The notes under the pieces: generated by a model | The model's database searches: none | The model's input: only the letters and a program-made list of their open reading frames with translations | What the model was told of the DNA's origin: nothing | Shown here: positions 17,999-26,276 of the stretch, one piece after another | How the letters are laid out: each line of letters begins with the position of its first letter | Numbering within the stretch: the first letter of the stretch is position 1 | Position numbers and translations under genes: made by a program | Assembly: GCA_028279245.1 (NCBI GenBank) | Contig: JANQOE010000062.1 | Coordinates: 17,700 to 81,699, forward strand | Direction of reading: 5' to 3' | Length of the DNA: 64,000 bases | Origin: Alphaproteobacteria bacterium | Lineage (GTDB): Bacteria; Pseudomonadota; Alphaproteobacteria; UBA6615

Positions 17999-19108
17999 CT
18001 ATTTGACGGAAACCCAACCTTGTTCTGCGTGCGAACGGCGGATTGCCCGAATGATGCGGTTCACCTCCAGTCCGTCTTCAAAGGTCGGCCATATCGGCTC
18101 ACCGGTTTCAATCGCGGAAAGGAAATCCTTGGCTTCGATAATGATCTGGTCCTGATACCCCGTGCCGTGACCCGGTCCTTGGCAGAAGGGCAGGTAGTCC
18201 GGGTGTTCGGGGCCGGTGAGGATCTTGGTGAAACCCACACGGCCGCGCGGCGCGTCGAGGCGGTAGAAGTGCAGGGCGTTCTGGTCTTCGCCGTTGAAGA
18301 CGAGCGCACCTTCTGTACCCGTTATCTCGTAGGAATAGCCCATCTTGCGGCCCATCGCGACGCGGCTGAACGTAACGGACCCCATTGCCCCGTTGGCGAA
18401 ACGGCAGAGGAAATGGGCTTGATCCTCGTTGCGCACCGGTTCCGGACCGTCCGGGCCCATTCGCTCCGGGTGAACCACTTGGACGTCGCTGACCAGGGTC
18501 GCGATCGGCCCGCCCAGGGCGAGGACCCCGTTGATCATATGCGGCGCAAGGTCGCCGATCGTACCCGTGGCCGGGTCCCGTGTTCGCCAGTGAGCCGGTG
18601 CCGCCGGATCGGCCAAAAAATCCTCGGTATGCTCGGCCCGGACATGCACGACCCGACCGATTTCGCCGGCCCCAATCATTTGCTTGGCGAGTTGGGTCGC
18701 CGGCGTGCGGACGTAGTTGAAGCCGACCATGTTGGCCACGCCGGCCGCCTTCGCGGCGGCGACCATCGCTTCGCTGTCTTCGACGGTTTCGCCAAGCGGC
18801 TTTTCACAGAAGACCGGTTTCCCCAGGGCGAGTGCCGCAGTCACGATGTCGCGGTGCGTGCTCTGTGGCGACGCAACAACGACGGCTTCGACCTTGGGAT
18901 TGTTGACCAGCGTCCGCCAGTCGTCGGTAGAGCTGTTGAAACCGAATTCTTTGGCCCGGGCAGCCGCCCCTTCGGCCGTGGTGGTGCAGATCATCTCGCA
19001 AACCGGCCTTAGGCGCGTGTTGAACACGGGGCCGACGGCCTTCATGGCCACCGAATGGGCCTTGCCCATGTAACCCGCACCGATGATGCCGACACCGATA
19101 CTCTTCAT
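17999..19108 (-). CDS. Gfo/Idh/MocA-family oxidoreductase (candidate inositol/cyclitol dehydrogenase)
   Basis: A 369-residue NAD(P)-dependent oxidoreductase. The N-terminus GVGIIGAGYMGKAHSVAM is the dinucleotide fold; VVVASPQSTHRDIV and FCEKPLGETVEDSEAM (EKP Lys) follow; the C-terminal domain has the catalytic-type segment GTIGDLAPHMINGVLALGG. It is the first gene of the leftward operon, with GGAAG ahead of the ATG. The perfect operator palindrome lies 27 bases upstream and also faces iolD. It may supply the IolG step (inositol to 2-keto-inositol) or handle a derivative or isomer; sequence alone does not decide. Confidence 0.87.
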   Translation of the reverse strand: MKSIGVGIIGAGYMGKAHSVAMKAVGPVFNTRLRPVCEMICTTTAEGAAARAKEFGFNSSTDDWRTLVNNPKVEAVVVASPQSTHRDIVTAALALGKPVFCEKPLGETVEDSEAMVAAAKAAGVANMVGFNYVRTPATQLAKQMIGAGEIGRVVHVRAEHTEDFLADPAAPAHWRTRDPATGTIGDLAPHMINGVLALGGPIATLVSDVQVVHPERMGPDGPEPVRNEDQAHFLCRFANGAMGSVTFSRVAMGRKMGYSYEITGTEGALVFNGEDQNALHFYRLDAPRGRVGFTKILTGPEHPDYLPFCQGPGHGTGYQDQIIIEAKDFLSAIETGEPIWPTFEDGLEVNRIIRAIRRSHAEQGWVSVK

Positions 19109-19134
19109 CTTCAGCTTCCAGATCTTGGAGTTCT

Positions 19135-19152
19135 ATTGCAACCGGTTGCAAT
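19135..19152. promoter_or_regulatory. Perfect 18-bp LacI-type operator between divergent oxidoreductase and iolD operons
   Basis: ATTGCAACCGGTTGCAAT is perfectly palindromic and sits midway between two divergent starts, 27 bases from one and 49 from the other. It is the best copy of the shared motif and probably lets one repressor control both operons. Confidence 0.8.
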
Positions 19153-19200
19153 GCGACCTTACGGCGCGATAGTATCCGCCGTCAACTCCGCAGGATCGCC

Positions 19201-21066
19201 ATGCAAGATCGAACGATACGGCTGACGGCGGCACAAGCGTTGGTGCGGCACCTCGTTGCCCAGCGCATCGAGGTCGATGGCGCCAACCAATCCCTGTTTG
19301 CAGGCGTGTTCGCGATCTTCGGCCATGGAAACGTCAGCTGCTTGGGCGAGGCCCTTTACGAGCAGCGGGAACGGTTGCCCGTGTGGCGCGGACAGAACGA
19401 GCAATCCATGGCGCTCGCCGGCATCGCCTACACCAAGGCCAAGCTAAGACGCCGTATCATGGTGGCGACCTCCTCGATCGGCCCCGGCGCCACCAACATG
19501 GTAACCGCCGCGGGCGTGGCCCATTCGAACCGGCTACCGATCCTGCTGTTGTCGGGAGACACCTATCATCACCGGCTGCCGAACCCCGTCCTGCAGCAGG
19601 TCGAGCACTTCGCCGACCCCAACATCACGGTGAATGATGCCTTCAAGGCAGTGGCACGCTACTGGGATCGGATAACCCACCCGGCCCAGCTCATCCAATC
19701 GCTGCCGACGGCCATCGACACGATGCTCGACCCCGCCGACTGCGGCCCGACGTTTCTCGGGCTGCCGCAAGATGTTCAAGGCACTGCCTACGACTACCCG
19801 GTGCGCTTCTTCGCACCCCGGCATCATCGTATTCGCCGGATTGCGCCGGACCCCGCCGAGGTCACCGACGCAGTAGCACTGCTGCGCACGGCGCAGCGCC
19901 CCCTGATCATCGCGGGTGGCGGCGTCCAGTACAGCCTGGCAACGGCCGAATTGGCCGAGTTTGCCAGCAAGCATCGGATCCCGGTGGTCGAGACCATCGC
20001 CGGTCGTGCCAACATGCTCCACGACCATCCTCTGAACTGCGGGCCAATTGGCGTAACCGGCTCAAACTCGGCCAACGAACTCGCCGCCCGGGCCGATGTC
20101 ATTCTCGCCATCGGCACCCGCCTGCAGGACTTCACCACCGGCTCGTGGACGGCCTTTGACGGCGAGGCCCGGATCATCGCCGTGAACGTCGGCCGGTTCG
20201 ACGCCAGCAAGCACATGTCTCTGCCGGTCGTCGGCGACGCCAAGGTCTCGGTGCAGTTGATTGGCGAGGCGCTGGAGGACTGGACCGGGCCCGGCGACTG
20301 GCGCGACACCGCCGCTGCCGCGGTGGACAGGTGGAACACCTACGTCGATGCCAACACCAAGCCGAGCAACGCGGCGATGAGCTATGCCCAGGTGGTCGGC
20401 GCGGTGAACCGGCACTGCGGCCCGCGCGACCGAGTGGTCACCGCGGCCGGCGGTGTACCGGCCGAAGTCGCCGCCAACTGGCGAACAAAGGGTATCGGCA
20501 CCGTCGATGTCGAGTTCGGCTTCTCCTGCATGGGCTATGAAATCGCCGGGGGTTGGGGCGCCCGTATCGCACAGGAAGAAACTGAGCCGGATGCGGCCAC
20601 CTTTGTGCTGGTCGGCGACGGTTCTTATTTGATCCAGAACTCGGACATCTACTCGGCGGTCCTATCGGCCAAGAAGATCATTGTCATCGTCTGCGACAAC
20701 GGCGGCTTCGCGGTGATCGACAAGCTCCAGAACAACACCGGCAACATGTCGTTCAACAACCTGATTGCAGACTGCAATCTGGGTGTTGAACCATTCGCGA
20801 TCGACTTTGAGGCGCATGCGCGCGCCATGGGCGCTCAGGCGGAGACTGTTGAGTCTATTGCCGACCTGCGGGCTGCCCTCGGTCGAGCCAAGACCGCGAC
20901 CGGGCCCTACGTGATTTCGCTGAAGGTCGATCCGCATGAAGGCTGGACGACCGAAGGTCACACCTGGTGGGAGGTCGGGATGCCAGAGGTCTCCGACCGT
21001 GCCGAGGTCGTTGCCGCCGCCGAGAGTTGGGACGAAGGGCGGGCCCGCCAACGGCGCGGTGTTTGA
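19201..21066 (+). CDS. iolD: 3D-(3,5/4)-trihydroxycyclohexane-1,2-dione acylhydrolase (decyclizing)
   Basis: A 621-residue thiamine-diphosphate enzyme that opens the cyclohexane ring in myo-inositol breakdown, giving 5-deoxy-glucuronate. Length and sequence fit IolD closely: TAAQALVRHLVAQRIEVDGA, FAIFGHGNVSCLGEAL, RGQNEQSMALAGIAY (catalytic Glu region), ATSSIGPGATNMVTAAGVAH, and a C-terminal TPP motif beginning LVGDGSYLIQNSDIYSA and ending near CDNGG. It heads the iolD-iolC-iolB-aldolase operon, with a LacI-type operator 49 bases upstream and an AGGAT ribosome site. iolC starts two bases after its stop. Confidence 0.95.
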   Translation: MQDRTIRLTAAQALVRHLVAQRIEVDGANQSLFAGVFAIFGHGNVSCLGEALYEQRERLPVWRGQNEQSMALAGIAYTKAKLRRRIMVATSSIGPGATNMVTAAGVAHSNRLPILLLSGDTYHHRLPNPVLQQVEHFADPNITVNDAFKAVARYWDRITHPAQLIQSLPTAIDTMLDPADCGPTFLGLPQDVQGTAYDYPVRFFAPRHHRIRRIAPDPAEVTDAVALLRTAQRPLIIAGGGVQYSLATAELAEFASKHRIPVVETIAGRANMLHDHPLNCGPIGVTGSNSANELAARADVILAIGTRLQDFTTGSWTAFDGEARIIAVNVGRFDASKHMSLPVVGDAKVSVQLIGEALEDWTGPGDWRDTAAAAVDRWNTYVDANTKPSNAAMSYAQVVGAVNRHCGPRDRVVTAAGGVPAEVAANWRTKGIGTVDVEFGFSCMGYEIAGGWGARIAQEETEPDAATFVLVGDGSYLIQNSDIYSAVLSAKKIIVIVCDNGGFAVIDKLQNNTGNMSFNNLIADCNLGVEPFAIDFEAHARAMGAQAETVESIADLRAALGRAKTATGPYVISLKVDPHEGWTTEGHTWWEVGMPEVSDRAEVVAAAESWDEGRARQRRGV

Positions 21067-21068
21067 TC

Positions 21069-22034
21069 ATGTTGCGGCTTGATCGGTCGAAGCCCCTCGA
21101 TGCGATCGTTATCGGCCGCGCAGGCATGGATCTGTATCCGGTTCCGGATGGCACCAAGACCGAAGCCGCGGCGGCCTTTCAGTCCGACGTCGGCGGTTCG
21201 GCGGCCAACATCGCCGTTTCGCTGGCCCGGCAAGGCGGGCGCGTCGGCCTGCTGAGCTGCCTGTCCGACGACCCGGTCGGCAAATACGTACACCGGACAC
21301 TCGAACGCTACGGCGTGGATCTGTCGCGCTGCCGCACCATTACCGGGCAGTACCGAACGTCGTTGGCATTGGCCGAAACGCGGCAAACGGATTGCGAGGT
21401 TGTGATTTATCGTAACGGCGCCGCGGACCTGGGCCTATCACCCGCCGACGTCCAGACGGCGGATCTGGAAAGCGCCGCATGTGTGATTGTAACGGGGACG
21501 GCCCTGGCCCAGGAGCCTTCCCGGTCGGCCGTGTTCGAGGCATTGAGAATCTGCGGCAAGGCGGGCGTCGTCAGGATTCTCGATCTCGACTACCGTCCAT
21601 ACTCTTGGCCATCCGCCGCCGACGCGCGAACGACCTATGGTCACGCCGCGGCGAAGTCAGATGTAGTCATCGGCAACGACGACGAGTTTGCGGTTCTGGG
21701 CGACCCGGCTGCCGAACCGCTGGCGACGGCCACGACGCTGGCTGAGAACGGAGCCGGTCTGGTCGTCTTCAAAAAGGGTGAGGCCGGATCAACGGCTTTT
21801 GCCGAGGATAAGGTGGTTGAAACACCGATATACCCGGTCCCCATCAAGAAGCCATTCGGCGCCGGCGATGCCTTCATGGGAGGGCTCGTCTTTGCGCTTC
21901 TGGAGGGCCGGACCGTCGGGGTTGCGCTGGCCCGCGGCTCTGCCGCTGCGGCCCTCGTCGTCAGCCGTCCCGGATGCGCTTCGGCGATGCCGACCCCTAG
22001 CGAAATAGACGCCATAGTTACAGGCGAGATTTAG
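21069..22034 (+). CDS. iolC: 5-dehydro-2-deoxygluconokinase
   Basis: A 321-residue PfkB-family sugar kinase that phosphorylates 5-keto-2-deoxygluconate in the inositol pathway. The N-terminus has LDAIVIGRAGMDLYPVPDGT and DVGGSAANIAVSLARQGGRV (PfkB motif 1). The C-terminus has KKPFGAGDAFMGGLVFALLE, with the catalytic Asp in GAGDAF. The ATG two bases after the iolD stop was chosen; the longer frame overlaps iolD by 100 bases. It has no strong ribosome site, so expression probably depends on coupling to iolD. Alphaproteobacterial IolC is often fused to a second domain, but this is the single-domain form. Confidence 0.93.
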   Translation: MLRLDRSKPLDAIVIGRAGMDLYPVPDGTKTEAAAAFQSDVGGSAANIAVSLARQGGRVGLLSCLSDDPVGKYVHRTLERYGVDLSRCRTITGQYRTSLALAETRQTDCEVVIYRNGAADLGLSPADVQTADLESAACVIVTGTALAQEPSRSAVFEALRICGKAGVVRILDLDYRPYSWPSAADARTTYGHAAAKSDVVIGNDDEFAVLGDPAAEPLATATTLAENGAGLVVFKKGEAGSTAFAEDKVVETPIYPVPIKKPFGAGDAFMGGLVFALLEGRTVGVALARGSAAAALVVSRPGCASAMPTPSEIDAIVTGEI

Positions 22035-22045
22035 GAGATCGACGA

Positions 22046-22888
22046 ATGCACATTGCCCCCTACGAGAACGACAACAAGCCCCTGTTCGATGCTGGCAACG
22101 CCGATGTGCCGCTGACCTATTTCAACATCGTCAAACTGAAGCGAGGAGATGCCTTCGAGTATCAGGTGCCGAGATATGAGACCTGTATCGTGCCGGCCAC
22201 CGGTTCCGTCGACGTCGAAGCGGAAGGATTGAGTTTCGAGAGTATCGGCGAGCGTGGCGAGGACGTCTGGGACGGCGAGCCCGAAGGGGCGTACATTCCG
22301 TCGGGCTGCAAGGCCCGAATGGTCTGCGCCTCGGAGGACGCCGAGGTCTTTGTTGCCGGTGCTTTGTTCGACGAGACGCTTGAGCCCTTCGCTATCCGAA
22401 AGAATGAAATCGATCTGGTCCAGTACGGTTCGGACGACACCAAGACCCATCGGAAAATCAAGCACATCCTCGGACAGAAACAGGTCGGCCGGGTCGGCCG
22501 GCTGCTCGTTTCGGAGCTGTTCACTGTCGGTGCCGGCGGCTGGTCCGGCTTCCCGTCGCACAAGCACGACTCCGATCGGCAGTCGGATGAGACTCGCCAC
22601 GACGAGATCTACAATTTCCGGTTCAAGCCGGACCATGGCTTCGGTCTGCAACTGCTGCAACCGGAGAGTGAGGCTGTCGGCAATGCCTTTCATGTGGTCG
22701 ACGGTTCGACCTTCGCGATCGACCGGGGTTATCACCCGTGCGTCGCGGCTCCCGGCTACGAGATGTACTACTTCACTATTCTCGGTGGGCTCAGCCAGCG
22801 TCCGTTGGTGCAGCATTTCCAGCCCACGCATGCCTATCAGGTCGAAACGATCCCGGGCATCAAGGACATGATCGCGAAATTCAAGTGA
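22046..22888 (+). CDS. iolB: 5-deoxy-glucuronate isomerase
   Basis: A 280-residue double-cupin isomerase of the KduI/IolB family, converting 5-deoxy-glucuronate to 5-keto-2-deoxygluconate. Supporting segments are VPRYETCIVPATGSVDVEAE, the second-cupin metal site SGFPSHKHDSD followed by a distal Glu in HDEIYNFRF, and DRGYHPCVAAPGYEMYYFTI. A GGAG site lies 8 bases before the ATG. It follows iolC by 11 bases in the operon and completes the steps between ring opening and phosphorylation. Confidence 0.94.
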   Translation: MHIAPYENDNKPLFDAGNADVPLTYFNIVKLKRGDAFEYQVPRYETCIVPATGSVDVEAEGLSFESIGERGEDVWDGEPEGAYIPSGCKARMVCASEDAEVFVAGALFDETLEPFAIRKNEIDLVQYGSDDTKTHRKIKHILGQKQVGRVGRLLVSELFTVGAGGWSGFPSHKHDSDRQSDETRHDEIYNFRFKPDHGFGLQLLQPESEAVGNAFHVVDGSTFAIDRGYHPCVAAPGYEMYYFTILGGLSQRPLVQHFQPTHAYQVETIPGIKDMIAKFK

Positions 22889-22897
22889 GGTCGGTCG

Positions 22898-23746
22898 GTG
22901 CTCGTCAACCTGGAGACCATTGTCGGCCCCGCCGTTGACGGGAAATACGGTGTTGCCGGCTTCAACGTGTTCGGCTGGGAGGATGCCGTCGCGGTAACGC
23001 GCGGCGCCGAGGAAATCGGCGCGCCGGTTATACTGTCGGCCAGCCTCGACTACACCAACTTCGTACCGGTCGAGGTGATCGCCAAGGGATTTCGGATATT
23101 AGCGGAGCAAGCATCCGTGCCGGTCTGCGCGCATCTTGATCACTGCTATGAGTTGGACAACGTCAAGCGTGCCATCGATGCCGGCATGACGTCTGTCATG
23201 TACGACGGGTCGCAACTGCCGGTCCGCGACAATATCGCCGGCACTCGCAGGATCGTCGAGTATGGCCGCTCAGCGAATGTCTCGGTCGAAGCGGAGATCG
23301 GCTCTGTTCCTTACGCCGAAGGGCGCGACCATATTCGTGCCGAGAAGACCGACGTCGAAGAAGCCGTTCGGTTGGCGGAGGAAAGCGGGCTGACCGCCAT
23401 GGCAGTCTCGGTGGGTAATGTACATCGTCTACGGGAGCCGTCGGCCAAGATCGACTTTGACCTACTGGCCGAGATCGAGAACCGGACGACCGTGCCATTG
23501 GTCATACACGGCACGTCGGGGATCGACCCAAGCGATCTGGTCGCCCTCTCTCGGACCCGGGTGGCCAAGTTCAATGTCGGTACAAGTCTGCGCCGGTCGT
23601 TTGGCAACGGGATGCGTCAGGCCCTGGCCGCGGACCCGAGCCGTTTCGACCGGCTGCAGATCATGAATGAAGTCATCCCAGTGATGGCCGAGGAGACCGC
23701 CCGGGTTATTCGCTTGCTCGGGTGGACCGGCACGCGCCGCAACTAG
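22898..23746 (+). CDS. iolJ: Class II aldolase, probable 6-phospho-5-dehydro-2-deoxygluconate aldolase
   Basis: A 282-residue zinc-dependent class II aldolase (Fba/GatY/IolJ type). Motifs are YGVAGFNVFGWEDAVAV, CAHLDHCYELDNVKRAI (active-site Asp and zinc His), VEAEIGSVPYAEGRD, MAVSVGNVHRL, PLVIHGTSGIDPSDL (zinc His) and KFNVGTSLRRSF. As the last gene after iolB it most likely cleaves the IolC product to malonate semialdehyde and dihydroxyacetone phosphate; assignment over fructose-bisphosphate aldolase rests on context. It starts at a GTG with a nearby GAGG. No iolA homologue for malonate semialdehyde was seen in the window. Confidence 0.85.
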   Translation: MLVNLETIVGPAVDGKYGVAGFNVFGWEDAVAVTRGAEEIGAPVILSASLDYTNFVPVEVIAKGFRILAEQASVPVCAHLDHCYELDNVKRAIDAGMTSVMYDGSQLPVRDNIAGTRRIVEYGRSANVSVEAEIGSVPYAEGRDHIRAEKTDVEEAVRLAEESGLTAMAVSVGNVHRLREPSAKIDFDLLAEIENRTTVPLVIHGTSGIDPSDLVALSRTRVAKFNVGTSLRRSFGNGMRQALAADPSRFDRLQIMNEVIPVMAEETARVIRLLGWTGTRRN

Positions 23747-23797
23747 ATCCACCGCCGACAGGCATAGGCGCCGATGGCCCGCCCCGACGCACAAAAA

Positions 23798-23822
23798 AAG
23801 GCCCGCCAAAGTGGCGGGCCTT
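23798..23822 (-). terminator. Rho-independent terminator of the sugar-binding protein gene
   Basis: Stem AAGGCCCGCC / GGCGGGCCTT with a 5-base loop, followed on the minus strand by a run of T residues. It lies 19 bases past the binding-protein stop. On the plus strand it lies after the aldolase gene but the following T-run is weak, so it may act only partly in that direction. Confidence 0.85.
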
Positions 23823-23840
23823 AGCTTGTCAGTGAGGAAG

Positions 23841-24872
23841 TTAGTTACAGATCTCGGGCGCGTTGTCGGTCACGCCAGCGCAGATGCGATCCACCGTCGC
23901 CCAACCGACATCGACAGTCTGGTTGAGATTAGTGCGGTCAATGCGCTGCACGGGGAGCAGGATCGACTCCAGCTCGACGCCTTCAGGACCCTTATCGAAC
24001 ATCGCCTTCTCGGAAATATCTTCGCCCTTCGCCAACCGCAGCGCCACATCCGCCGCCGTTTCGCCAAGTTGGTAGGCGTTCTTCCAGATCGTGAAAGTCT
24101 GCTGGCCGCGTGCGATCCGGTTGAGTGCGCCCGGCGCGCCGTCCTGGCCGGAAATCGGAATGACCAAGCCTTGCTCCTCGAGGGCTCTGGAGACGCCGCT
24201 GGCCATGCCGTCATTCATGACCATGACCGCATCGACGTTGTTGTCATTGGCGGTCAGCATCTGTTCCATAACGTCCTTCGCCGTTTCCGGACGCCAGCCG
24301 TCAATGAACTGTTCGCCGACGAAGTTGATGCTGCCGGCATCGAGGCTCGGCTGGATCGTATCCATGAACGCCCCGAACATCTGGTGCGTATTGGGGTCGC
24401 CATCGTCGCCCTTGATGATCGCATAGTTGCCCTCCGGCGCGACCTCCAGCATGCCCTCGGCCAGCGCCTGACCGACCGAACGGGCGTCGAATGAGACGTA
24501 GAAAGCGCCCGGAACCTCGATGACCTGGTCATAGGCGATGACCGGCACACCTTCGTCCAGCGCTTTCTGCACGACCGGCTTCACGGCATCGGACACGCCG
24601 GACATGATGATCAGCACATCAGCGCCGCGTGTAATCAGGTTTTCAATATCTGAAACCGATTTCTCCGCCGAGAAATTGGCGTCTGCCGAGATGTATTCGG
24701 CGCCGGCGGCTTTCAAGACGTCCCGCATCCCGGCCTCGTCGATCCGCCAGCGTTCGTCAGCGAATTTGTACCAGCTAACGCCGACTGTAATCCCATCCTG
24801 GGCCAGTGCAGCCGTGCTTAGAGCGACAGTAGCGGCAGCAGCCATAATGGCCGAACGAAATAAGGTTCCCAT
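23841..24872 (-). CDS. Sugar ABC transporter substrate-binding protein (XylF/RbsB-like)
   Basis: A 343-residue periplasmic protein with a signal peptide (SAIMAAAATVALSTAALA). The mature protein is a type-I periplasmic binding fold close to the D-xylose-binding XylF group: VGVSWYKFADERWRIDEAGM, NLITRGADVLIIM, GVPVIAYDQVIEVPGAFYVS, MVMNDGMASGVSRALEEQ and ISGQDGAPGALNRI. GGGAGGAGG precedes the ATG. It is transcribed alone, divergent from its permease and ATPase, and ends at a strong terminator. The shared promoter holds a LacI-type operator, so the ligand probably belongs with the inositol genes; cyclitol or pentose uptake is plausible (inference). Confidence 0.9.
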   Translation of the reverse strand: MGTLFRSAIMAAAATVALSTAALAQDGITVGVSWYKFADERWRIDEAGMRDVLKAAGAEYISADANFSAEKSVSDIENLITRGADVLIIMSGVSDAVKPVVQKALDEGVPVIAYDQVIEVPGAFYVSFDARSVGQALAEGMLEVAPEGNYAIIKGDDGDPNTHQMFGAFMDTIQPSLDAGSINFVGEQFIDGWRPETAKDVMEQMLTANDNNVDAVMVMNDGMASGVSRALEEQGLVIPISGQDGAPGALNRIARGQQTFTIWKNAYQLGETAADVALRLAKGEDISEKAMFDKGPEGVELESILLPVQRIDRTNLNQTVDVGWATVDRICAGVTDNAPEICN

Positions 24873-24911
24873 AGACCTCCTCCCAGATTATTCGCGGCAC
24901 TATATCGCGAT

Positions 24912-24929
24912 ATTGAAATCGGTTGCAAT
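24912..24929. promoter_or_regulatory. LacI-type operator between sugar-binding protein and permease genes
   Basis: ATTGAAATCGGTTGCAAT keeps one perfect arm and the central CG, with one arm changed at two positions. It lies 40 bases upstream of the binding-protein start and about 130 bases from the divergent permease start. Confidence 0.6.
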
Positions 24930-25055
24930 CCCTGACATAGTTCGGAATAGCCGCTCTCGGCGGGGTGCAGAAGCGTGATGAAGCGCGAGGTATCCGCCGG
25001 ACCTTTGGCATGCGTTGACATGGCCGCGGCTGTTGGGCTGGGGAGGACGATTGAG

Positions 25056-26270
25056 ATGGCGGTGCAAGAAAGCATCGGATTTTCCGGCGGCGTAAGGCGG
25101 CTCGGAACCGTCCTGGAACTCGATACCCGGCTGTTGTCGATGGTCGGCGCGCTCATCGCGATCTGGATCTTCTTCGACCTGGCCTCCGGTGGCCTGTTTC
25201 TCTCGCCGCGCAACCTATGGAACCTCGCCGTACAGACCAGCGTCGTGGCGCTCATCGCCACCGGCATGGTCCTCGTGATCGTCTCACGCGGGATTGATCT
25301 ATCGATCGGCTCGCTGCTGGCGTTTCTCGGGATTCTCGGCGGCTTCATTCAGACCGAGGTGCTGCCGCTTGAAGGACCGCACAGTTGGTGGATCTCGATC
25401 CTCGTCATGCTCGCCGCCGGCGCCCTGTTCGGCGGGCTTCAGGGTGTAATTATTGCGTTCCTGAGCATTCCCTCTTTCGTCGTAACGCTCGGCGGCCTGA
25501 TGTTCTGGCGCGCTGCAGGATGGCTGTTCACCCAGGGCCGAACCATCACCCCACTGGACTCGACCTACAGCATCCTCGGCGGCGGTTCGATCGGTGAGTT
25601 CTGGAGTTGGGTTGTTTGCGCCGCCGGCGCATTGATTGTGGTCGCCTTCATTTTCTGGAAGCGCAACAGCCGCCGGCAGCTCGGTTTTCCAGTCAAACCC
25701 ATTGGGGTCGAGCTGGTGATGATATTGGTCTGGATCGGCCTGATCGCGTTGTTCGCCCAGACCATGAACGCCTACAACTTCCCTCGGTCCGAACTCGGCC
25801 GCGGTATTCCCGTGCCGGTCCTGCTGCTGATCATTATCGCCTCAGTGATGGCCTACATCGCCAACATGACCAAGTTCGGGCGCTACATCTATGGCTACGG
25901 TGGCAACCCCGAGGCAGCGGAACTCTCGGGCGTCAACACCAAGCGGGTCGTCGCTGGCGCGTTCGCCCTCATCGGCATGCTAACGGCCGTCGGCGCCATG
26001 ATCTCCACGGCGCGCCTCAACGCGGCCCCGCTGTCCATCGGCCAGTTGCTCGAACTGCAAGTCATCGCCGCCGCGGTGATCGGCGGTACCTCGCTCGCCG
26101 GCGGCGTCGGCACGATCCTCGGCGCCCTGATTGGCGCGCTGCTGATGCAGAGCCTGCAGAACGGGATGGTGCTGATCGGCGTACCGAGTTCGCCGCAGCA
26201 AATGGTCATGGCAGGCGTGCTGATCTTCGCCGTCTGGCTCGATATGATCTACCAGAAGAAACGGAGATAA
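25056..26270 (+). CDS. Sugar ABC transporter permease (XylH/RbsC-like)
   Basis: Inner-membrane permease of about 404 residues with many hydrophobic segments. Diagnostic stretches of the ribose/xylose permease family are MVLVIVSRGIDLSIGSLLAF, SIPSFVVTLGGLMFWRAAGW, YGYGGNPEAAELSGVNTKRV and VIGGTSLAGGVGTILGALIG. I chose the ATG with GGGGAGGAC about 8 bases ahead; GTG/ATG codons 75-81 bases upstream lack a ribosome site. It pairs with the ATPase gene 6 bases downstream and with the divergent binding protein. Confidence 0.9.
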   Translation: MAVQESIGFSGGVRRLGTVLELDTRLLSMVGALIAIWIFFDLASGGLFLSPRNLWNLAVQTSVVALIATGMVLVIVSRGIDLSIGSLLAFLGILGGFIQTEVLPLEGPHSWWISILVMLAAGALFGGLQGVIIAFLSIPSFVVTLGGLMFWRAAGWLFTQGRTITPLDSTYSILGGGSIGEFWSWVVCAAGALIVVAFIFWKRNSRRQLGFPVKPIGVELVMILVWIGLIALFAQTMNAYNFPRSELGRGIPVPVLLLIIIASVMAYIANMTKFGRYIYGYGGNPEAAELSGVNTKRVVAGAFALIGMLTAVGAMISTARLNAAPLSIGQLLELQVIAAAVIGGTSLAGGVGTILGALIGALLMQSLQNGMVLIGVPSSPQQMVMAGVLIFAVWLDMIYQKKRR

Positions 26271-26276
26271 CCGCTG

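Noticed and set aside
23798..23822. The terminator as a full bidirectional terminator
   Set aside because: Only the minus strand has a clear T-run after the stem; plus-strand function is uncertain.
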